A stretch of 64,000 nt of DNA from Fictibacillus terranigra (GCF_030412265.1 NZ_JAUHLN010000006.1:186001-250000); one strand, 5' to 3'. Positions 33,936 through 43,286 are shown, counted from the first letter of the stretch. Numbers and translations: made by a program. Notes: generated by a model not told the origin, from the sequence alone.

Positions 33936-34603
33936 GAAGTAACAATCCTGTATCCGTTGCCGTAGACCGTTTCAAGATTCAAGCGCGGCATCTTCTTTCT
34001 TACCCGCCGTATTACATCATCAACCGCACGTTCTGAGCCGAAATAATCCGAGCCCCAAACATGAGACAGGATCTCTTCTCTCGCTTTTGAAGTGCCAAGA
34101 TTTTCAATCAAATACAGCAGAACGTCCATTTCTTTGGATGTCAGGTTAATGAGCTCTTCATCAAAGGTGATTTTTCTTGCAACAGGATCAATAATATAGC
34201 CAGTGATCTCTATTTTCTTAGGTGCCATCGCTCCGCTTTCATACACCCGAATGAGAAGTTTTTTAGCTCTGATCACCAGTTCCCTCGGCATGAACGGCTT
34301 GGCAAGATAATCATCACTGCCTAATTCCAGACCGACTATGCGATCAAGGTCCTGATCACGGGCCGAAATAAAAATAACCGGAGTATCCGCATGCTGTTTG
34401 ATTTTCCTTAATACTTCATACCCGTCAATTCCTGGAAGCATGATGTCAAGAATCCATAGATGAGGAGTATCTTCTACGTTTTTTGAAGCCTCTTCGCCAT
34501 TGTCAAAAACGGTAACGTTCCAACCTTCTTGTTCCATATACGCTTTTAAAACCTGTGAGAGATTCTCTTCATCTTCCACAAGGTAAACCTGATAATCACT
34601 CAT
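33932..34603 (-). CDS. cssR: OmpR-family response regulator, CssR-like
   Basis: 223 residues. Receiver with acidic pocket E10/D11, phospho-acceptor Asp53 (WILDIMLPGIDGY) and Lys in LAKPF; C-terminal winged helix with LTSKEMDVLLYLIEN and VWGSDYFGSERAVDDVIRRV. The WGxDYFGxxRxVDD stretch is what I recall for CssR. ATG 34603 has GGAGGGG upstream; the longer frame is not needed. Seventy-seven bases separate it from yhaN; it pairs with cssS by a 4-base overlap. Confidence 0.83.
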   Translation of the reverse strand: MSDYQVYLVEDEENLSQVLKAYMEQEGWNVTVFDNGEEASKNVEDTPHLWILDIMLPGIDGYEVLRKIKQHADTPVIFISARDQDLDRIVGLELGSDDYLAKPFMPRELVIRAKKLLIRVYESGAMAPKKIEITGYIIDPVARKITFDEELINLTSKEMDVLLYLIENLGTSKAREEILSHVWGSDYFGSERAVDDVIRRVRKKMPRLNLETVYGNGYRIVTS

Positions 34604-34680
34604 TGACCGTTCCCCTCCTGTTCGCAGGTTCAGCTCTAAAAGCACTTCTGCTACTCTTTTTATATCATAAACTCTTCACT

Positions 34681-37600
34681 TTATAAAAAAGCACCCTCTC
34701 CCGAACCGACAGACTGGAAATCCTTTAACTGAATGACAGGCTCGGATGGCCTGTCCCCAATAAGAGCTTCGTGGCAAGTGAAAAAGATGACCTGATGCGT
34801 TTTCCCGATCTCCATGAGCAGGTCCAGTGTCTGTTTCGTACGCATCGTGTCAAAGTTAACCGTTACATCATCCATAATCAGCGGCATGCTATCTCTTTGA
34901 TGCAGCGATGCCAGGGCAAGCCGTACACATAAATATAGCTGTTCAGCTGTGCCTCGGCTTAATTCACCGGGATGAAAACGAACACCATCATTCCGCTCAA
35001 TGACCAAGCCTTCCTTTTCTCCCGCCAGCAACACTTTCGCGTATTTTCCATCGGTAATTCTGGAGAAATACATGCTTGCCTTCTGAATAATTGCTGGCAG
35101 CCGCTCTGTATGAAACTGTTCTTTCGTTTGTTTCAGCAAATCTGCAGCCGTCTTGTAAATCGTCCATTTTCTTGCGTGCTCTTGCAAAGTATCCTTTAAC
35201 GTTTCATAACGCTGAACGCATTCAGAGTAGCTTCCCTCTTCCTCCAGCTGACCAAGACGAAGGGAAAGGTCCGCACTTTTGTCCTTGAGGCTTTCCAATT
35301 CCTGTTCCGTTTCTTTAAGGGTTGCTTCGGTTGCTGCAATCTCCTTTTCCAGATTAAAAGATTTGTCGAGCAGCCTGTCAGATAGAATGGAAATTTCCTC
35401 ATCTTTGTATCCATAAGCCTGCAGCTGCATCTCCGTCTGTAACAGTTGTTCCTGTGTTTTTTTTCTTAATATTGCTTCTTCGCCCTTTTTCCTGTACATT
35501 TCTTCATCATCCGCACAGGCTAGCTGAAAAAGACGCGCCTTTTCTGCACTGTAGCTTAACTGCTTGGTCAGCAGTTCCTGCTCATTTTCAAGTGCTGCCT
35601 CTTTTGCATCAAGAAGCGCTTCAAGCTTTCGCTGCTTCTCCTTTTCCTGCTGAAGCAGCATCTTGGCTTGTCCTATTTTTTCCGGATAAGAGGCAAATGC
35701 AGAAAGACCGAGTTGTTCCGAAAGAAGGTTGACCTCTTCTGAAATAAAGGAACAATTTTGCTGAACCTGAGAAAGTTTTTCCTCCAATTGGCCTTTTTCC
35801 ATCCAAAGTTCCTTTAGTTTTTCAATCATTTCAAAATAACCGGGAAGCAGCAGGTGCTGCCAAGAACCGTTAAAACCATTTTCCCTGCACCATTCCTGAA
35901 TGCCGGCTTCAATGTTATATTCCTCCAGCTCGAGTTTGTCATAATCCGCTGCGTTCTGCTGATAGGATTGCTCCAGAAGCTTCGTTTCTTCCAGAAGCCT
36001 GTCATAATCCTTAAGCTTTGCCTGCTCCTCCAGCCATTGTGTCTGTAAACGGTCAAGTTCATCAAAACTGGAGATGCCTGAAAGCTGCTCCTCCAGCCTT
36101 TGATGCTGTGACAAGAGATCGGGAAGACGTTCCTTCTCTGTCTGAGCCGTTCTGGTCAGCATCCAGAATAGAAAACCAGCGCCTATCGCCACAATGGAAA
36201 GGAGTGCCCCTGCCATCTCTCCTTTACTCACAAGATAAAGGATAATGGCGGAAATGAAGATCAAAAGAGCGCCGCCGCTAATCCAGGTTTTCTTTCGCGG
36301 ATTCGACCGTGTTTGGGAGTCACCTTCCGCATTTTTCATTCGAATCTGAATCTGCTCTTTTTCAAGAAGAAGCCTTCGAAAGGTCTTATCATGGTCAGCG
36401 CGTCCTTTTAGTTCAAGAAACTTCGCCTCATCCAGCAGTTTGCCTTTCGCCAGCGTCGCCCGTTCCTCTGCTGCTTCCAGCCGGCTTCGGGAGGCTGACA
36501 GCTCCTGATCCAGCCATTCCCTCTTCTGCTGCAGCAACGCCTGTTTTTTTATTAAAAGAACAAGCTCGTTTTTGGCCGCCAGTCCGTTGTTTAATTCAGA
36601 AATGTTTAATTCATCCGCATCATAGTCTGTTTCACGGATCAGGCGGTGAATTTCTTTGCTGAGCAGCTCACCCTTTTGAATCAAGCCGGCCTTTTCGGTT
36701 AGGTAGCCCTCAAGATCATGAATCTTCTGTCCGGCAGTTTCAATCCGGGTCTCTTCTTCCAGAACACTTTCATTGATTGCCAGATTTGCAAGCTGTTTTT
36801 CAATTTCTGTGGTCTTATTCCTGCAGACGGATAGGTCACCTTCAAGATCAACCAGCTTTTCCTGCCAATAATCAAGCCGCTGCAATCCGTTTTCAGGAAA
36901 GTCTTCCTCTGGGAGATGGTCAAGGGCCAGCTTCGTTTCTTTCCACTTCTGCAGTGAGGGAAGCACTGATTTCCACTTTTGGAATTCATACCAGCGTTCC
37001 TGATGAAGCACCTTTTCCTTTTCCGCTCCATTAATGGCGTTCTTCACTTCTTTTAACTCAATAGCGGCAGGCTGAAATTCTGCAATCTTCCTTTTCCATT
37101 TCAACAGATCTTCTTCTGCTCTTTGAAGTTCATGAAGCATTTCATTTATGACAGGTTTTCTTCCGCCAGGCTTAAAAAGGGCTGCCTGCTGTTTTTCCAG
37201 CATCGCTTCAAGCTCCTGAAGCTCCTTGCTTCCCGTCATGCCTGCGCCGAGTAAATAGTTTCCAAGCCGATCCCTGCTGATTTTCTCAATCTCTTGAAGG
37301 CCGTCAATATCGAAGCAATAGATTCCTTGAAAAAGAGAACGGTCCAGTCCTTTTAGCAAGCTCTGCAGAATATTCTCATCTGCTTGTCCACCGTTCCCCA
37401 AATAGACCGTAACATCACCTGCCGCTTTTCCTGCTACCCGCTCGATGGTCACCTCTCCGTGCGATTCTGTCCACAGGGTAATTGATCCGCCCATGCGGTT
37501 TCCATCCCTTGGCTCATATCTTCTTTCATTCGTAAGCTTGGATGGAAACCCAAAAAGCATACACCGAATAAAACTCATCAAGGTTGATTTGCCCGCTTCG

Positions 37601-37698
37601 TTTTTTCCAAAAATAAAGCCCGCTCCCTGGGACAAGTCATACAGTTTGAGGTTTTGAAACTTGCCAAAATGATAGATATGCAGTTTCTTAATCCACAT
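34681..37698 (-). CDS. yhaN: SbcC/RecN-like ATPase YhaN
   Basis: 1005-residue coiled-coil ATPase. Walker A GKNEAGKSTLMSFI near residue 34; the C-terminal half-site has SRGTAEQLYLCVRLAL (signature) and LIMDDVTVNFD (Walker B). The middle is mostly heptad coiled coil, interrupted by two hydrophobic segments near residues 475-515, which suggests membrane association. It is thought to work with the YhaO nuclease as an SbcCD-like pair in DNA repair. GGAGG precedes the ATG; 13 bases after yhaO. Confidence 0.9.
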   Translation of the reverse strand: MWIKKLHIYHFGKFQNLKLYDLSQGAGFIFGKNEAGKSTLMSFIRCMLFGFPSKLTNERRYEPRDGNRMGGSITLWTESHGEVTIERVAGKAAGDVTVYLGNGGQADENILQSLLKGLDRSLFQGIYCFDIDGLQEIEKISRDRLGNYLLGAGMTGSKELQELEAMLEKQQAALFKPGGRKPVINEMLHELQRAEEDLLKWKRKIAEFQPAAIELKEVKNAINGAEKEKVLHQERWYEFQKWKSVLPSLQKWKETKLALDHLPEEDFPENGLQRLDYWQEKLVDLEGDLSVCRNKTTEIEKQLANLAINESVLEEETRIETAGQKIHDLEGYLTEKAGLIQKGELLSKEIHRLIRETDYDADELNISELNNGLAAKNELVLLIKKQALLQQKREWLDQELSASRSRLEAAEERATLAKGKLLDEAKFLELKGRADHDKTFRRLLLEKEQIQIRMKNAEGDSQTRSNPRKKTWISGGALLIFISAIILYLVSKGEMAGALLSIVAIGAGFLFWMLTRTAQTEKERLPDLLSQHQRLEEQLSGISSFDELDRLQTQWLEEQAKLKDYDRLLEETKLLEQSYQQNAADYDKLELEEYNIEAGIQEWCRENGFNGSWQHLLLPGYFEMIEKLKELWMEKGQLEEKLSQVQQNCSFISEEVNLLSEQLGLSAFASYPEKIGQAKMLLQQEKEKQRKLEALLDAKEAALENEQELLTKQLSYSAEKARLFQLACADDEEMYRKKGEEAILRKKTQEQLLQTEMQLQAYGYKDEEISILSDRLLDKSFNLEKEIAATEATLKETEQELESLKDKSADLSLRLGQLEEEGSYSECVQRYETLKDTLQEHARKWTIYKTAADLLKQTKEQFHTERLPAIIQKASMYFSRITDGKYAKVLLAGEKEGLVIERNDGVRFHPGELSRGTAEQLYLCVRLALASLHQRDSMPLIMDDVTVNFDTMRTKQTLDLLMEIGKTHQVIFFTCHEALIGDRPSEPVIQLKDFQSVGSGEGAFL

Positions 37699-37711
37699 CT
37701 CTCCATACCTC

Positions 37712-38926
37712 CTAATCTTTCAGCAAAAACCGTAAAAGAAGTGTTTCTGCCTCCTTGATGATTTCTTCAGCCTCTTCCGGTTCAAACGGCTTTAAATATC
37801 GTCTCGCCCTTTTATGCAGGAACAGCTCTCTTGCAGTATTAGGCATGTCCTCGTATGCACTGCTGTTATTCAAAAGAGCCCCGACAAATCCCCCATCGTT
37901 TACTAGCTGATCCCGGTTCCAGCTTCTCTTCATCTGATTAACAAGAGCGAATGGATATACAAAAGAGGAAACCTCCTCTTCACTGTCCTGAAGAGTCTCC
38001 ATCAGATCCTCCAGCAGCCGTTCATCGGTCATCTCCTGAAATAATGAAGAATTACCCTCAATGATGAGTTTAAGAAGGACACCCTTTCCTTCTATTCTGG
38101 CATTCTCTTTCACCTCGATGCACGTTTCAATCATCTTGGACATTGCCGAGTATCCAGTAAGATCGATGAACTCTTCTTTCCAGATGATATCTTGAGTTTC
38201 ATGGAAGATCCGCAGCCGGTTCTTTGTATCGATGATATAACAGCCCTTCTCTCCTGTTTCCTTTGGATTCCTCCCCTGAATGTTACCCGGATAGATTACA
38301 GGAGGATTCTGGCTGAGCTCCATTCTTTTATGAATGTGCCCCAGGGCCCAGTAATCATAGCTTTTATTCAAGAGCTCCACCACTTTAAACGGAGCGTAGG
38401 GTTCATGATCACTATGTCCGTCTGCATTCCCGTGAAGAATGCCAATATGATAAGCCTCATCTTTTTTTTCCGGAAATAAAGGAACACGGTTCTCCGGTAC
38501 AGAACGTTGTTCATAACTGAACCCGTGCAGCATGGCAGTCAATTTTCCATTCTTATAAAAAGGAACACTGCTCGGAGCCCCGCCATTAAAAATATGAACG
38601 CTTTCTGGCCATTCAATATCAATCCATGAACCTTCAAGGTGATCATGGTTCCCGTGAACCATAAAAGTCCGGATTCCGTGTTTGTCCAATCTCTCCAGTT
38701 CTTTCCGGAAATACGTCTGAGCTCGCAGGCTTCTCGAATCTCCGTCATATATATCACCTGCAATAACGACGAAGTCCACCTTCTCTTTTATTGCAAGGTT
38801 TACCGCATGGGTAAAGGAACGGAAGGTGCTGTTTTGAATACGTTCAAATATCGGTTTGGGCAGATATTTCAATCCTTTGAAAGGGCTGTCCAAATGAAGG
38901 TCAGCACAATGCAAAAACTTCAACAC
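37712..38926 (-). CDS. yhaO: metallophosphoesterase/exonuclease YhaO (SbcD-like)
   Basis: 404 residues. Calcineurin-like metal motifs: FLHCADLHLDSPF (D-x-H), VIAGDIYDGDSRS (GD), FMVHGNHDHLEG (GNHD), and ILHGNADGH with ALGHIHKR. This is the SbcD/Mre11 pattern. GTG 38926 is six bases from AAGGAG and is preferred over the long frame to 39010. First gene of a leftward unit yhaO-yhaN-cssR-cssS-yhaM; a LexA-like box overlaps its promoter. Confidence 0.9.
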   Translation of the reverse strand: MLKFLHCADLHLDSPFKGLKYLPKPIFERIQNSTFRSFTHAVNLAIKEKVDFVVIAGDIYDGDSRSLRAQTYFRKELERLDKHGIRTFMVHGNHDHLEGSWIDIEWPESVHIFNGGAPSSVPFYKNGKLTAMLHGFSYEQRSVPENRVPLFPEKKDEAYHIGILHGNADGHSDHEPYAPFKVVELLNKSYDYWALGHIHKRMELSQNPPVIYPGNIQGRNPKETGEKGCYIIDTKNRLRIFHETQDIIWKEEFIDLTGYSAMSKMIETCIEVKENARIEGKGVLLKLIIEGNSSLFQEMTDERLLEDLMETLQDSEEEVSSFVYPFALVNQMKRSWNRDQLVNDGGFVGALLNNSSAYEDMPNTARELFLHKRARRYLKPFEPEEAEEIIKEAETLLLRFLLKD

Positions 38927-38960
38927 CCATCTCTCCTTTTTCTTACACATTCTATCCTTT

Positions 38961-38989
38961 ATTTTACCATATATACGAAAGCACGTTCT
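38961..38989 (-). promoter_or_regulatory. LexA-like box over the yhaO promoter
   Basis: Minus strand: AGAACGTGCTTTCG (38989-38976) matches the Gram-positive LexA/DinR consensus CGAACN4GTTCG except at two positions. A TAAAAT -10 lies at 38966-38961, so the box would cover the -35 and spacer. From memory, yhaONM is in the B. subtilis SOS regulon. Confidence 0.55.
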
Positions 38990-39117
38990 CGTATTTGGGA
39001 AAATACCCATAATTGTCGCAGCTGTTTCGATAAGTGAAGGAAAGCATAAAAAAAAGCAGGAAATTTGGCGAATAACAAGAAATATAATTTAAGAATCTTG
39101 AAGGGAGTTTTCACACC

Positions 39118-39303
39118 ATGAACAAGTATTTTCTTACGGTATATGATAAGTCCGGCGAAAAATTACTAGACGAAACCATACAGGCCAAAGACGATCACGA
39201 AGCGAAAGCAATTGGTGAAGAACGATTAAAGGAGAAAGAGTTCAGCGAGCGCACACATCGTCTTACTACTCCAGCTGGTGCCCTGCTTCTTTTTCACCGC
39301 TGA
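39118..39303 (+). CDS. yhzD: YhzD-like small protein
   Basis: 61 residues: YFLTVYDKSGEKLLDETIQA, DHEAKAIGEERLKEKEF and a conserved-looking end TPAGALLLFHR. This resembles the YhzD family, of unknown function. Soluble; ribosome site AAGGGAG upstream of ATG. Divergent from yhaO. Confidence 0.72.
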   Translation: MNKYFLTVYDKSGEKLLDETIQAKDDHEAKAIGEERLKEKEFSERTHRLTTPAGALLLFHR

Positions 39304-39396
39304 TCACTGTTTCTGGCCGATCTGACAGTATGTAAACAGACATCTCTGTATATCCATTTCCTGATTTTCCTATCTTACAAAAAAAGAGGTGCGAAG

Positions 39397-39831
39397 ATGA
39401 GTGAAATTTTCATTCGGAGGGGGACGATTGAGGATAGCCTGTCTCTCTCTTATTTAATGGGCGATCTCGGCTATCCTACCACTGAGGAAGAAATGCGTGA
39501 CCGATTAACGTATATTCTTCAGGATCCATCCTACATTTGCTTTGTCGCTTGCTATAATGAGGCTGTCATTGGAATGATCGGTCTTGTAAAGGGCTATTAT
39601 TTTGAGAAGAACGGGACGTATCTGAGGATTATTGCCCTTGTCGTAAGTGAGGAATATCAAGGGAATGGCTTTGGCAAAGCATTAGTACGCCATGCTGAAG
39701 AATGGGCTGAGGAACAAGGATGTACATCAATCGTCCTGCACAGCGGAAAACACCGTACCGATACCCACGAATTCTACCGTAACCTTGACTATGATGATAC
39801 CGGACTCCGCTTTATAAAAGTCATGATTTAA
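39397..39831 (+). CDS. GNAT family N-acetyltransferase
   Basis: 144 residues, single GNAT domain. LRIIALVVSEEYQGNGFGKALV holds the acetyl-CoA pyrophosphate loop (QGNGFG), and HEFYRNLDYDDTGLRFIK is motif B. The substrate cannot be inferred. AAAGAGG lies before the ATG. A small stem (39841-39885) and a strong terminator (39894) follow. Confidence 0.83.
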   Translation: MSEIFIRRGTIEDSLSLSYLMGDLGYPTTEEEMRDRLTYILQDPSYICFVACYNEAVIGMIGLVKGYYFEKNGTYLRIIALVVSEEYQGNGFGKALVRHAEEWAEEQGCTSIVLHSGKHRTDTHEFYRNLDYDDTGLRFIKVMI

Positions 39832-39893
39832 AGCTAAGAGAAGCGCCTGGCTTACATCAGACAAGCATCCGAACCAGGCATTTCTTCTCTGCA

Positions 39894-39934
39894 TAAAAAA
39901 AGCCCGGCTGCTGGATCTGGCAGCCGGGCTTTTC
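39894..39934. terminator. bidirectional terminator between acetyltransferase and aldehyde dehydrogenase genes
   Basis: AAAAGCCCGGCTGC / GCAGCCGGGCTTTT stem with an 8-base loop, A7 before and TTTT after. Confidence 0.92.
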
Positions 39935-39972
39935 GTTTCCGTTCAGTTATTGACCCCTTAATCATATTGCTT

Positions 39973-41457
39973 TTATTTTAAGTTCACCCACACACTTTTT
40001 ACTTCAGTGTAGTTATTTAATGCATAAGAGCCCATCTCACGGCCCATACCTGACTGCTTGTATCCGCCGAACGGAGAAGCTGCATCAAATGCATTGTAGC
40101 AGTTAATCCAGACTGTTCCGGCTTTCAAGTGATTGGATACATAGTGAGCTGTTTTTAGATTTTCAGTCCACAATCCTGCAGCCAGGCCATAATCAGAACG
40201 ATTCGCACGCTCGATGACTTCATCGAGGTCTTCAAATGGCATTGCCGCCACAACCGGTCCGAAGATTTCTTCTTTAGCAATCGTCATCTTATCATCTACA
40301 TCCGCAAAAATAGTAGGTTCTACAAAGTAACCTTGCTCAAACGGTTTTGTTCCTCCCGTTAACAGCTCAGCTCCCTCTTCCTGCCCTTTTGAAATGTAGC
40401 TCATAACACGGTTCTGCTGCTCTTCTGATACGAGCGGCCCCATCGTTGTGTCCTGATCGAGTCCAGGACCCTGCTTAATGTTTTTCGCATGGGAAACCAT
40501 GTCAGCAACGACATTATCAAATGCCTTCTTCTGAATGAAAAGACGCGATCCAGCGCAGCATACTTGTCCTTGATTGAACATGATGCCGCCGAGAGCACCA
40601 GGAATCGCACGCGTCATGTCTGCATCCGGAAGAATGATATTCGGTGATTTTCCGCCAAGCTCAAGCGTTACACGCTTAAGTGAATCCGCTGCATTTCTCA
40701 TGATATTCTTTCCGACTTCAGTTGAACCCGTAAAGGCAATCTTGTTTACATCCGGATGATCAACAAGAGCCGCACCTGTTTCCCCCGCACCCGTTACGAC
40801 GTTCAGCACGCCCTCAGGGAAACCTGCTTCGCGCGCCAATTCTGCAAGATAAAGCGCAGAAAGCGGAGTCTGCTCAGCAGGCTTCAGCACGACTGTACAG
40901 CCTGTAGCAAGTGCCGCCCCAAGCTTCCATGCAGCCATCAAAAGCGGGAAGTTCCAAGGGATAATCTGCCCTACCACACCAACAGGTTCATGGCGGGTAT
41001 AGTTAAAGAAGCTTCCTGCAACCGGAATCGTTTGTCCGACGATCTTTGTCGCCCAACCGGCATAGTAGCGGAAATGTTCAATTGCCAAAGGAACATCGGC
41101 GTTCATCGTTTCGCGGATCGGTTTTCCGTTATCCAGCGTATCGAGCTGGGCAAGCTCTTCTCTGTTCTCTTCCATCAAGTCCGCAAGCTTATAAATTAAG
41201 TAGCTGCGCTTTGCCGCGCTCATTTTAGACCAATATCCAGAATCAAAAGCTTTACGCGCCGCATCAACCGCTAAACCGATGTCTTCTTTTCCGCCTTCTG
41301 CTACAAGCGCTAAAACCTCTCCTGTTGAAGGATTAAGTGTTTCAAACGTTTTCCCTGATTTAGAGGGTACCCATTCACCGTTGATAAAAAGTTTCTTCGT
41401 GCCGTTTAGGAATTCTGCTACCTTTGGCTTCAAATTCAGGTTTACTGTTTTTTCCAT
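39973..41457 (-). CDS. NAD(P)-dependent aldehyde dehydrogenase, DhaS-like
   Basis: 494-residue ALDH. Catalytic Cys in FNQGQVCCAGSRL, general base Glu in VTLELGGKSPNI, coenzyme loop FTGSTEVGK, and GMGREMGSYALNNYTEVKSV at the C-terminus. IPWNFPLLMAAWKLGAAL marks the nucleotide fold. It oxidises an aldehyde to the acid; the substrate is unknown, and betaine-aldehyde or fatty-aldehyde types are possible. ATG 41457 has AGGAGG; the frame to 41508 is an overextension. Single-gene unit. Confidence 0.9.
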   Translation of the reverse strand: MEKTVNLNLKPKVAEFLNGTKKLFINGEWVPSKSGKTFETLNPSTGEVLALVAEGGKEDIGLAVDAARKAFDSGYWSKMSAAKRSYLIYKLADLMEENREELAQLDTLDNGKPIRETMNADVPLAIEHFRYYAGWATKIVGQTIPVAGSFFNYTRHEPVGVVGQIIPWNFPLLMAAWKLGAALATGCTVVLKPAEQTPLSALYLAELAREAGFPEGVLNVVTGAGETGAALVDHPDVNKIAFTGSTEVGKNIMRNAADSLKRVTLELGGKSPNIILPDADMTRAIPGALGGIMFNQGQVCCAGSRLFIQKKAFDNVVADMVSHAKNIKQGPGLDQDTTMGPLVSEEQQNRVMSYISKGQEEGAELLTGGTKPFEQGYFVEPTIFADVDDKMTIAKEEIFGPVVAAMPFEDLDEVIERANRSDYGLAAGLWTENLKTAHYVSNHLKAGTVWINCYNAFDAASPFGGYKQSGMGREMGSYALNNYTEVKSVWVNLK

Positions 41458-41586
41458 TACAATCCTCCTCATATACTTGTTCCTTACGTAAAGATGTTTC
41501 GACAGCACTTTATGAAAACCCTTTCACATTTTGTCGGTTTTACAATTTGTAATCTAAATGAAATATTTTTTACGATCTCTCCACAA

Positions 41587-41614
41587 TAAAAAAGCCCCGA
41601 TTCGGAGCTTTTTC
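41587..41614 (-). terminator. terminator of the HAD phosphatase gene
   Basis: Minus strand: AAAGCTCCG-AAT-CGGGGCTTTTTT, directly after the stop codon. Confidence 0.8.
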
Positions 41615-41617
41615 TCT

Positions 41618-42463
41618 TTAATACAATCCTACTCTCAGCTGCTTTCGGAATACTTCTTTTATCATATAAGGAACGCCGAGCTGATCGTTCGTCCTCGTAA
41701 TCCAATTGGCAGCCTTCTTTACATCCTCTGGAGCATTGCCCATGGCCACGCCAAGGCCTGCCATTTCAATCATCTCCCTGTCGTTGTGGGAATCGCCGAC
41801 AGCGACCATCTCCTCTGGTGCTACATCCAGCTTAAGCCCGAGCAGCCTTAATGCGTTGGCTTTCGTGACATTGGGAGCAGTGATTTCGAAGTTGCACTTC
41901 GTCGATGATGTGTATTCAAAATTTGCAAAACGGGCCTTCAAGTGCTGTTCCGCCGACCGCCGTTCTCTTTCCTCAAAGAACTGAATATCAATTTTTGACG
42001 GAGTCACCTCTTTTTCCAGTACGTGATTGCTGAGGCTCTCAGTAAACGTTACCGGATAAAACAACGGATCTCCCGCACCGAGTGTCACTTTAGCAACGAG
42101 CTGACTTTTTTGCTGAACCTGGTTTCCGACTGAAAAGCGTTCATGCACGAGACGAATATGGCAATTGTAATTCTCCAGGATGCTGACGATCCGGTATGTG
42201 TCTTCTCTTGAAAGATGGGATTCAAAATACGGTTCATCTACGCTTGAAGCAATAAACCCTCCGTTCTGGCTGATTAAGTATCCATCAAGTTTCAAGGCTT
42301 TTGCAATTTTTTTAGTAGAAGGAAAGTTCCTCCCTGAGGCAAGCGTGACATAGACCCCTTTCTTCTTCACATAATCTATCGCTTCCCTCGTTTCCCTATC
42401 CAAGCGAAAATTGCTTCTAAGCAGGGTCCCATCGATGTCAAGAATAAGCATCCGGTATACCAT
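41618..42463 (-). CDS. yhaX: Cof-type HAD-IIB phosphatase, YhaX-like
   Basis: 281 residues. HAD motif I MLILDIDGTLLRS (nucleophile and general acid Asp), motif II LASGRN, motif IV VGDSHNDREMIEMAG, and a large C2-type cap. Likely dephosphorylates sugar phosphates or a flavin/pyridoxal precursor. ATG 42463 lies behind AGAGGGGGG. TTGACA with a 16-base spacer and GATACA (42505-42478) could be its promoter. The location before yheA matches yhaX. Confidence 0.82.
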   Translation of the reverse strand: MVYRMLILDIDGTLLRSNFRLDRETREAIDYVKKKGVYVTLASGRNFPSTKKIAKALKLDGYLISQNGGFIASSVDEPYFESHLSREDTYRIVSILENYNCHIRLVHERFSVGNQVQQKSQLVAKVTLGAGDPLFYPVTFTESLSNHVLEKEVTPSKIDIQFFEERERRSAEQHLKARFANFEYTSSTKCNFEITAPNVTKANALRLLGLKLDVAPEEMVAVGDSHNDREMIEMAGLGVAMGNAPEDVKKAANWITRTNDQLGVPYMIKEVFRKQLRVGLY

Positions 42464-42670
42464 GGCAATCCCCCCTCTGTATCGAATAAAGACTCTCTCT
42501 GTCAAAATATATTCGAGGTTGGCAGGGGGTAGAACTGAAATGCTGAAGCGGCTTCAAATCTCAAGATAAGCCGGTGCGGATCTCACACAGCAATAATTAC
42601 TGCGGAGAAGTATGTTGGTGATGGCTCCTTTGCATAGTGATCGGAATTATCAAAAAAATAATTAAATACG

Positions 42671-42750
42671 CTTCAATTCCGCTCAATTATTTTCAGTTCG
42701 GCACAATTAAGCCAAGTTAGGCGCAATAATGCCCCAATTTAGCTCAATCG
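42671..42750. repeat. decameric, helically phased CAATT repeat array
   Basis: Eight successive ten-base units of the form GC-n-CAATT-nn: CAATT-like cores begin at 42674, 42684, 42694, 42704, 42713, 42724, 42735 and 42745. Examples are GCTCAATTAT, GCACAATTAA and GCGCAATAAT. The rest of the 375-base gap between yhaX and yheA holds a weak yhaX promoter and the yheA terminator. Confidence 0.75.
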
Positions 42751-42783
42751 GCCACTTTATCCTGCAAAATAATCCCCCACCGC

Positions 42784-42826
42784 AAAAAAACCGTCTCCCC
42801 GCACAATGTGCGCCGGAGACGGTTTT
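42784..42826 (-). terminator. terminator of yheA
   Basis: AAACCGTCTCC..GCAC-AAT-GTGC..GGAGACGGTTTT long stem, A7/T-rich flanks. Confidence 0.88.
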
Positions 42827-42838
42827 ATACGATCCGAT

Positions 42839-43201
42839 TTACTGCTGCTCGTTATCGGCCATCGGCCCGTAGATCTCTTCGAGCGGCTTAGTGATGATTT
42901 TATTCAAATCAGAAATGATCAGGCTCATGCGCTGTTCAGTTGCCATAAGTTTGCTGATGATCTCGTTCTGCTGAACGGCTTGGAACATGGATTGAGCTTT
43001 TTCTACTTCCTCCTGCGTTACCTGTTCGCCTGTCATTTGTTTTTGCTGAAGGCCCATTTGCAGGTTGCGGAATTCCTCAAACATTTTTTGTGCTTCTGCA
43101 TCCGCGTTAACTTCTGCATAGCATTTTTTTAACGTTTGGAAGTCCTCGCTGTCACGAAGCGCTTTTTCAAGGCTGTAAGCCAAATCATAAATATTAGACA
43201 T
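42839..43201 (-). CDS. yheA: YlbF/YmcA superfamily protein YheA
   Basis: About 120 residues, all-helical. IYDLAYSLEKALRDSEDFQT, FRNLQMGLQQKQMTGEQVTQ and DLNKIITKPLEEIYGP are the YheA/UPF0342 features. Related YlbF/YmcA proteins modulate RNase Y and biofilm or competence decisions. ATG 43201 has TGAGGAGG upstream. Its usual partner yheB is missing. Confidence 0.88.
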   Translation of the reverse strand: MSNIYDLAYSLEKALRDSEDFQTLKKCYAEVNADAEAQKMFEEFRNLQMGLQQKQMTGEQVTQEEVEKAQSMFQAVQQNEIISKLMATEQRMSLIISDLNKIITKPLEEIYGPMADNEQQ

Positions 43202-43286
43202 GATTGTAATCCTCCTCAAAACTCTGAATGCTCTATCACTATAACAGACCTTACACGCACATCACAATGAATCCTAATTGTTAAAC

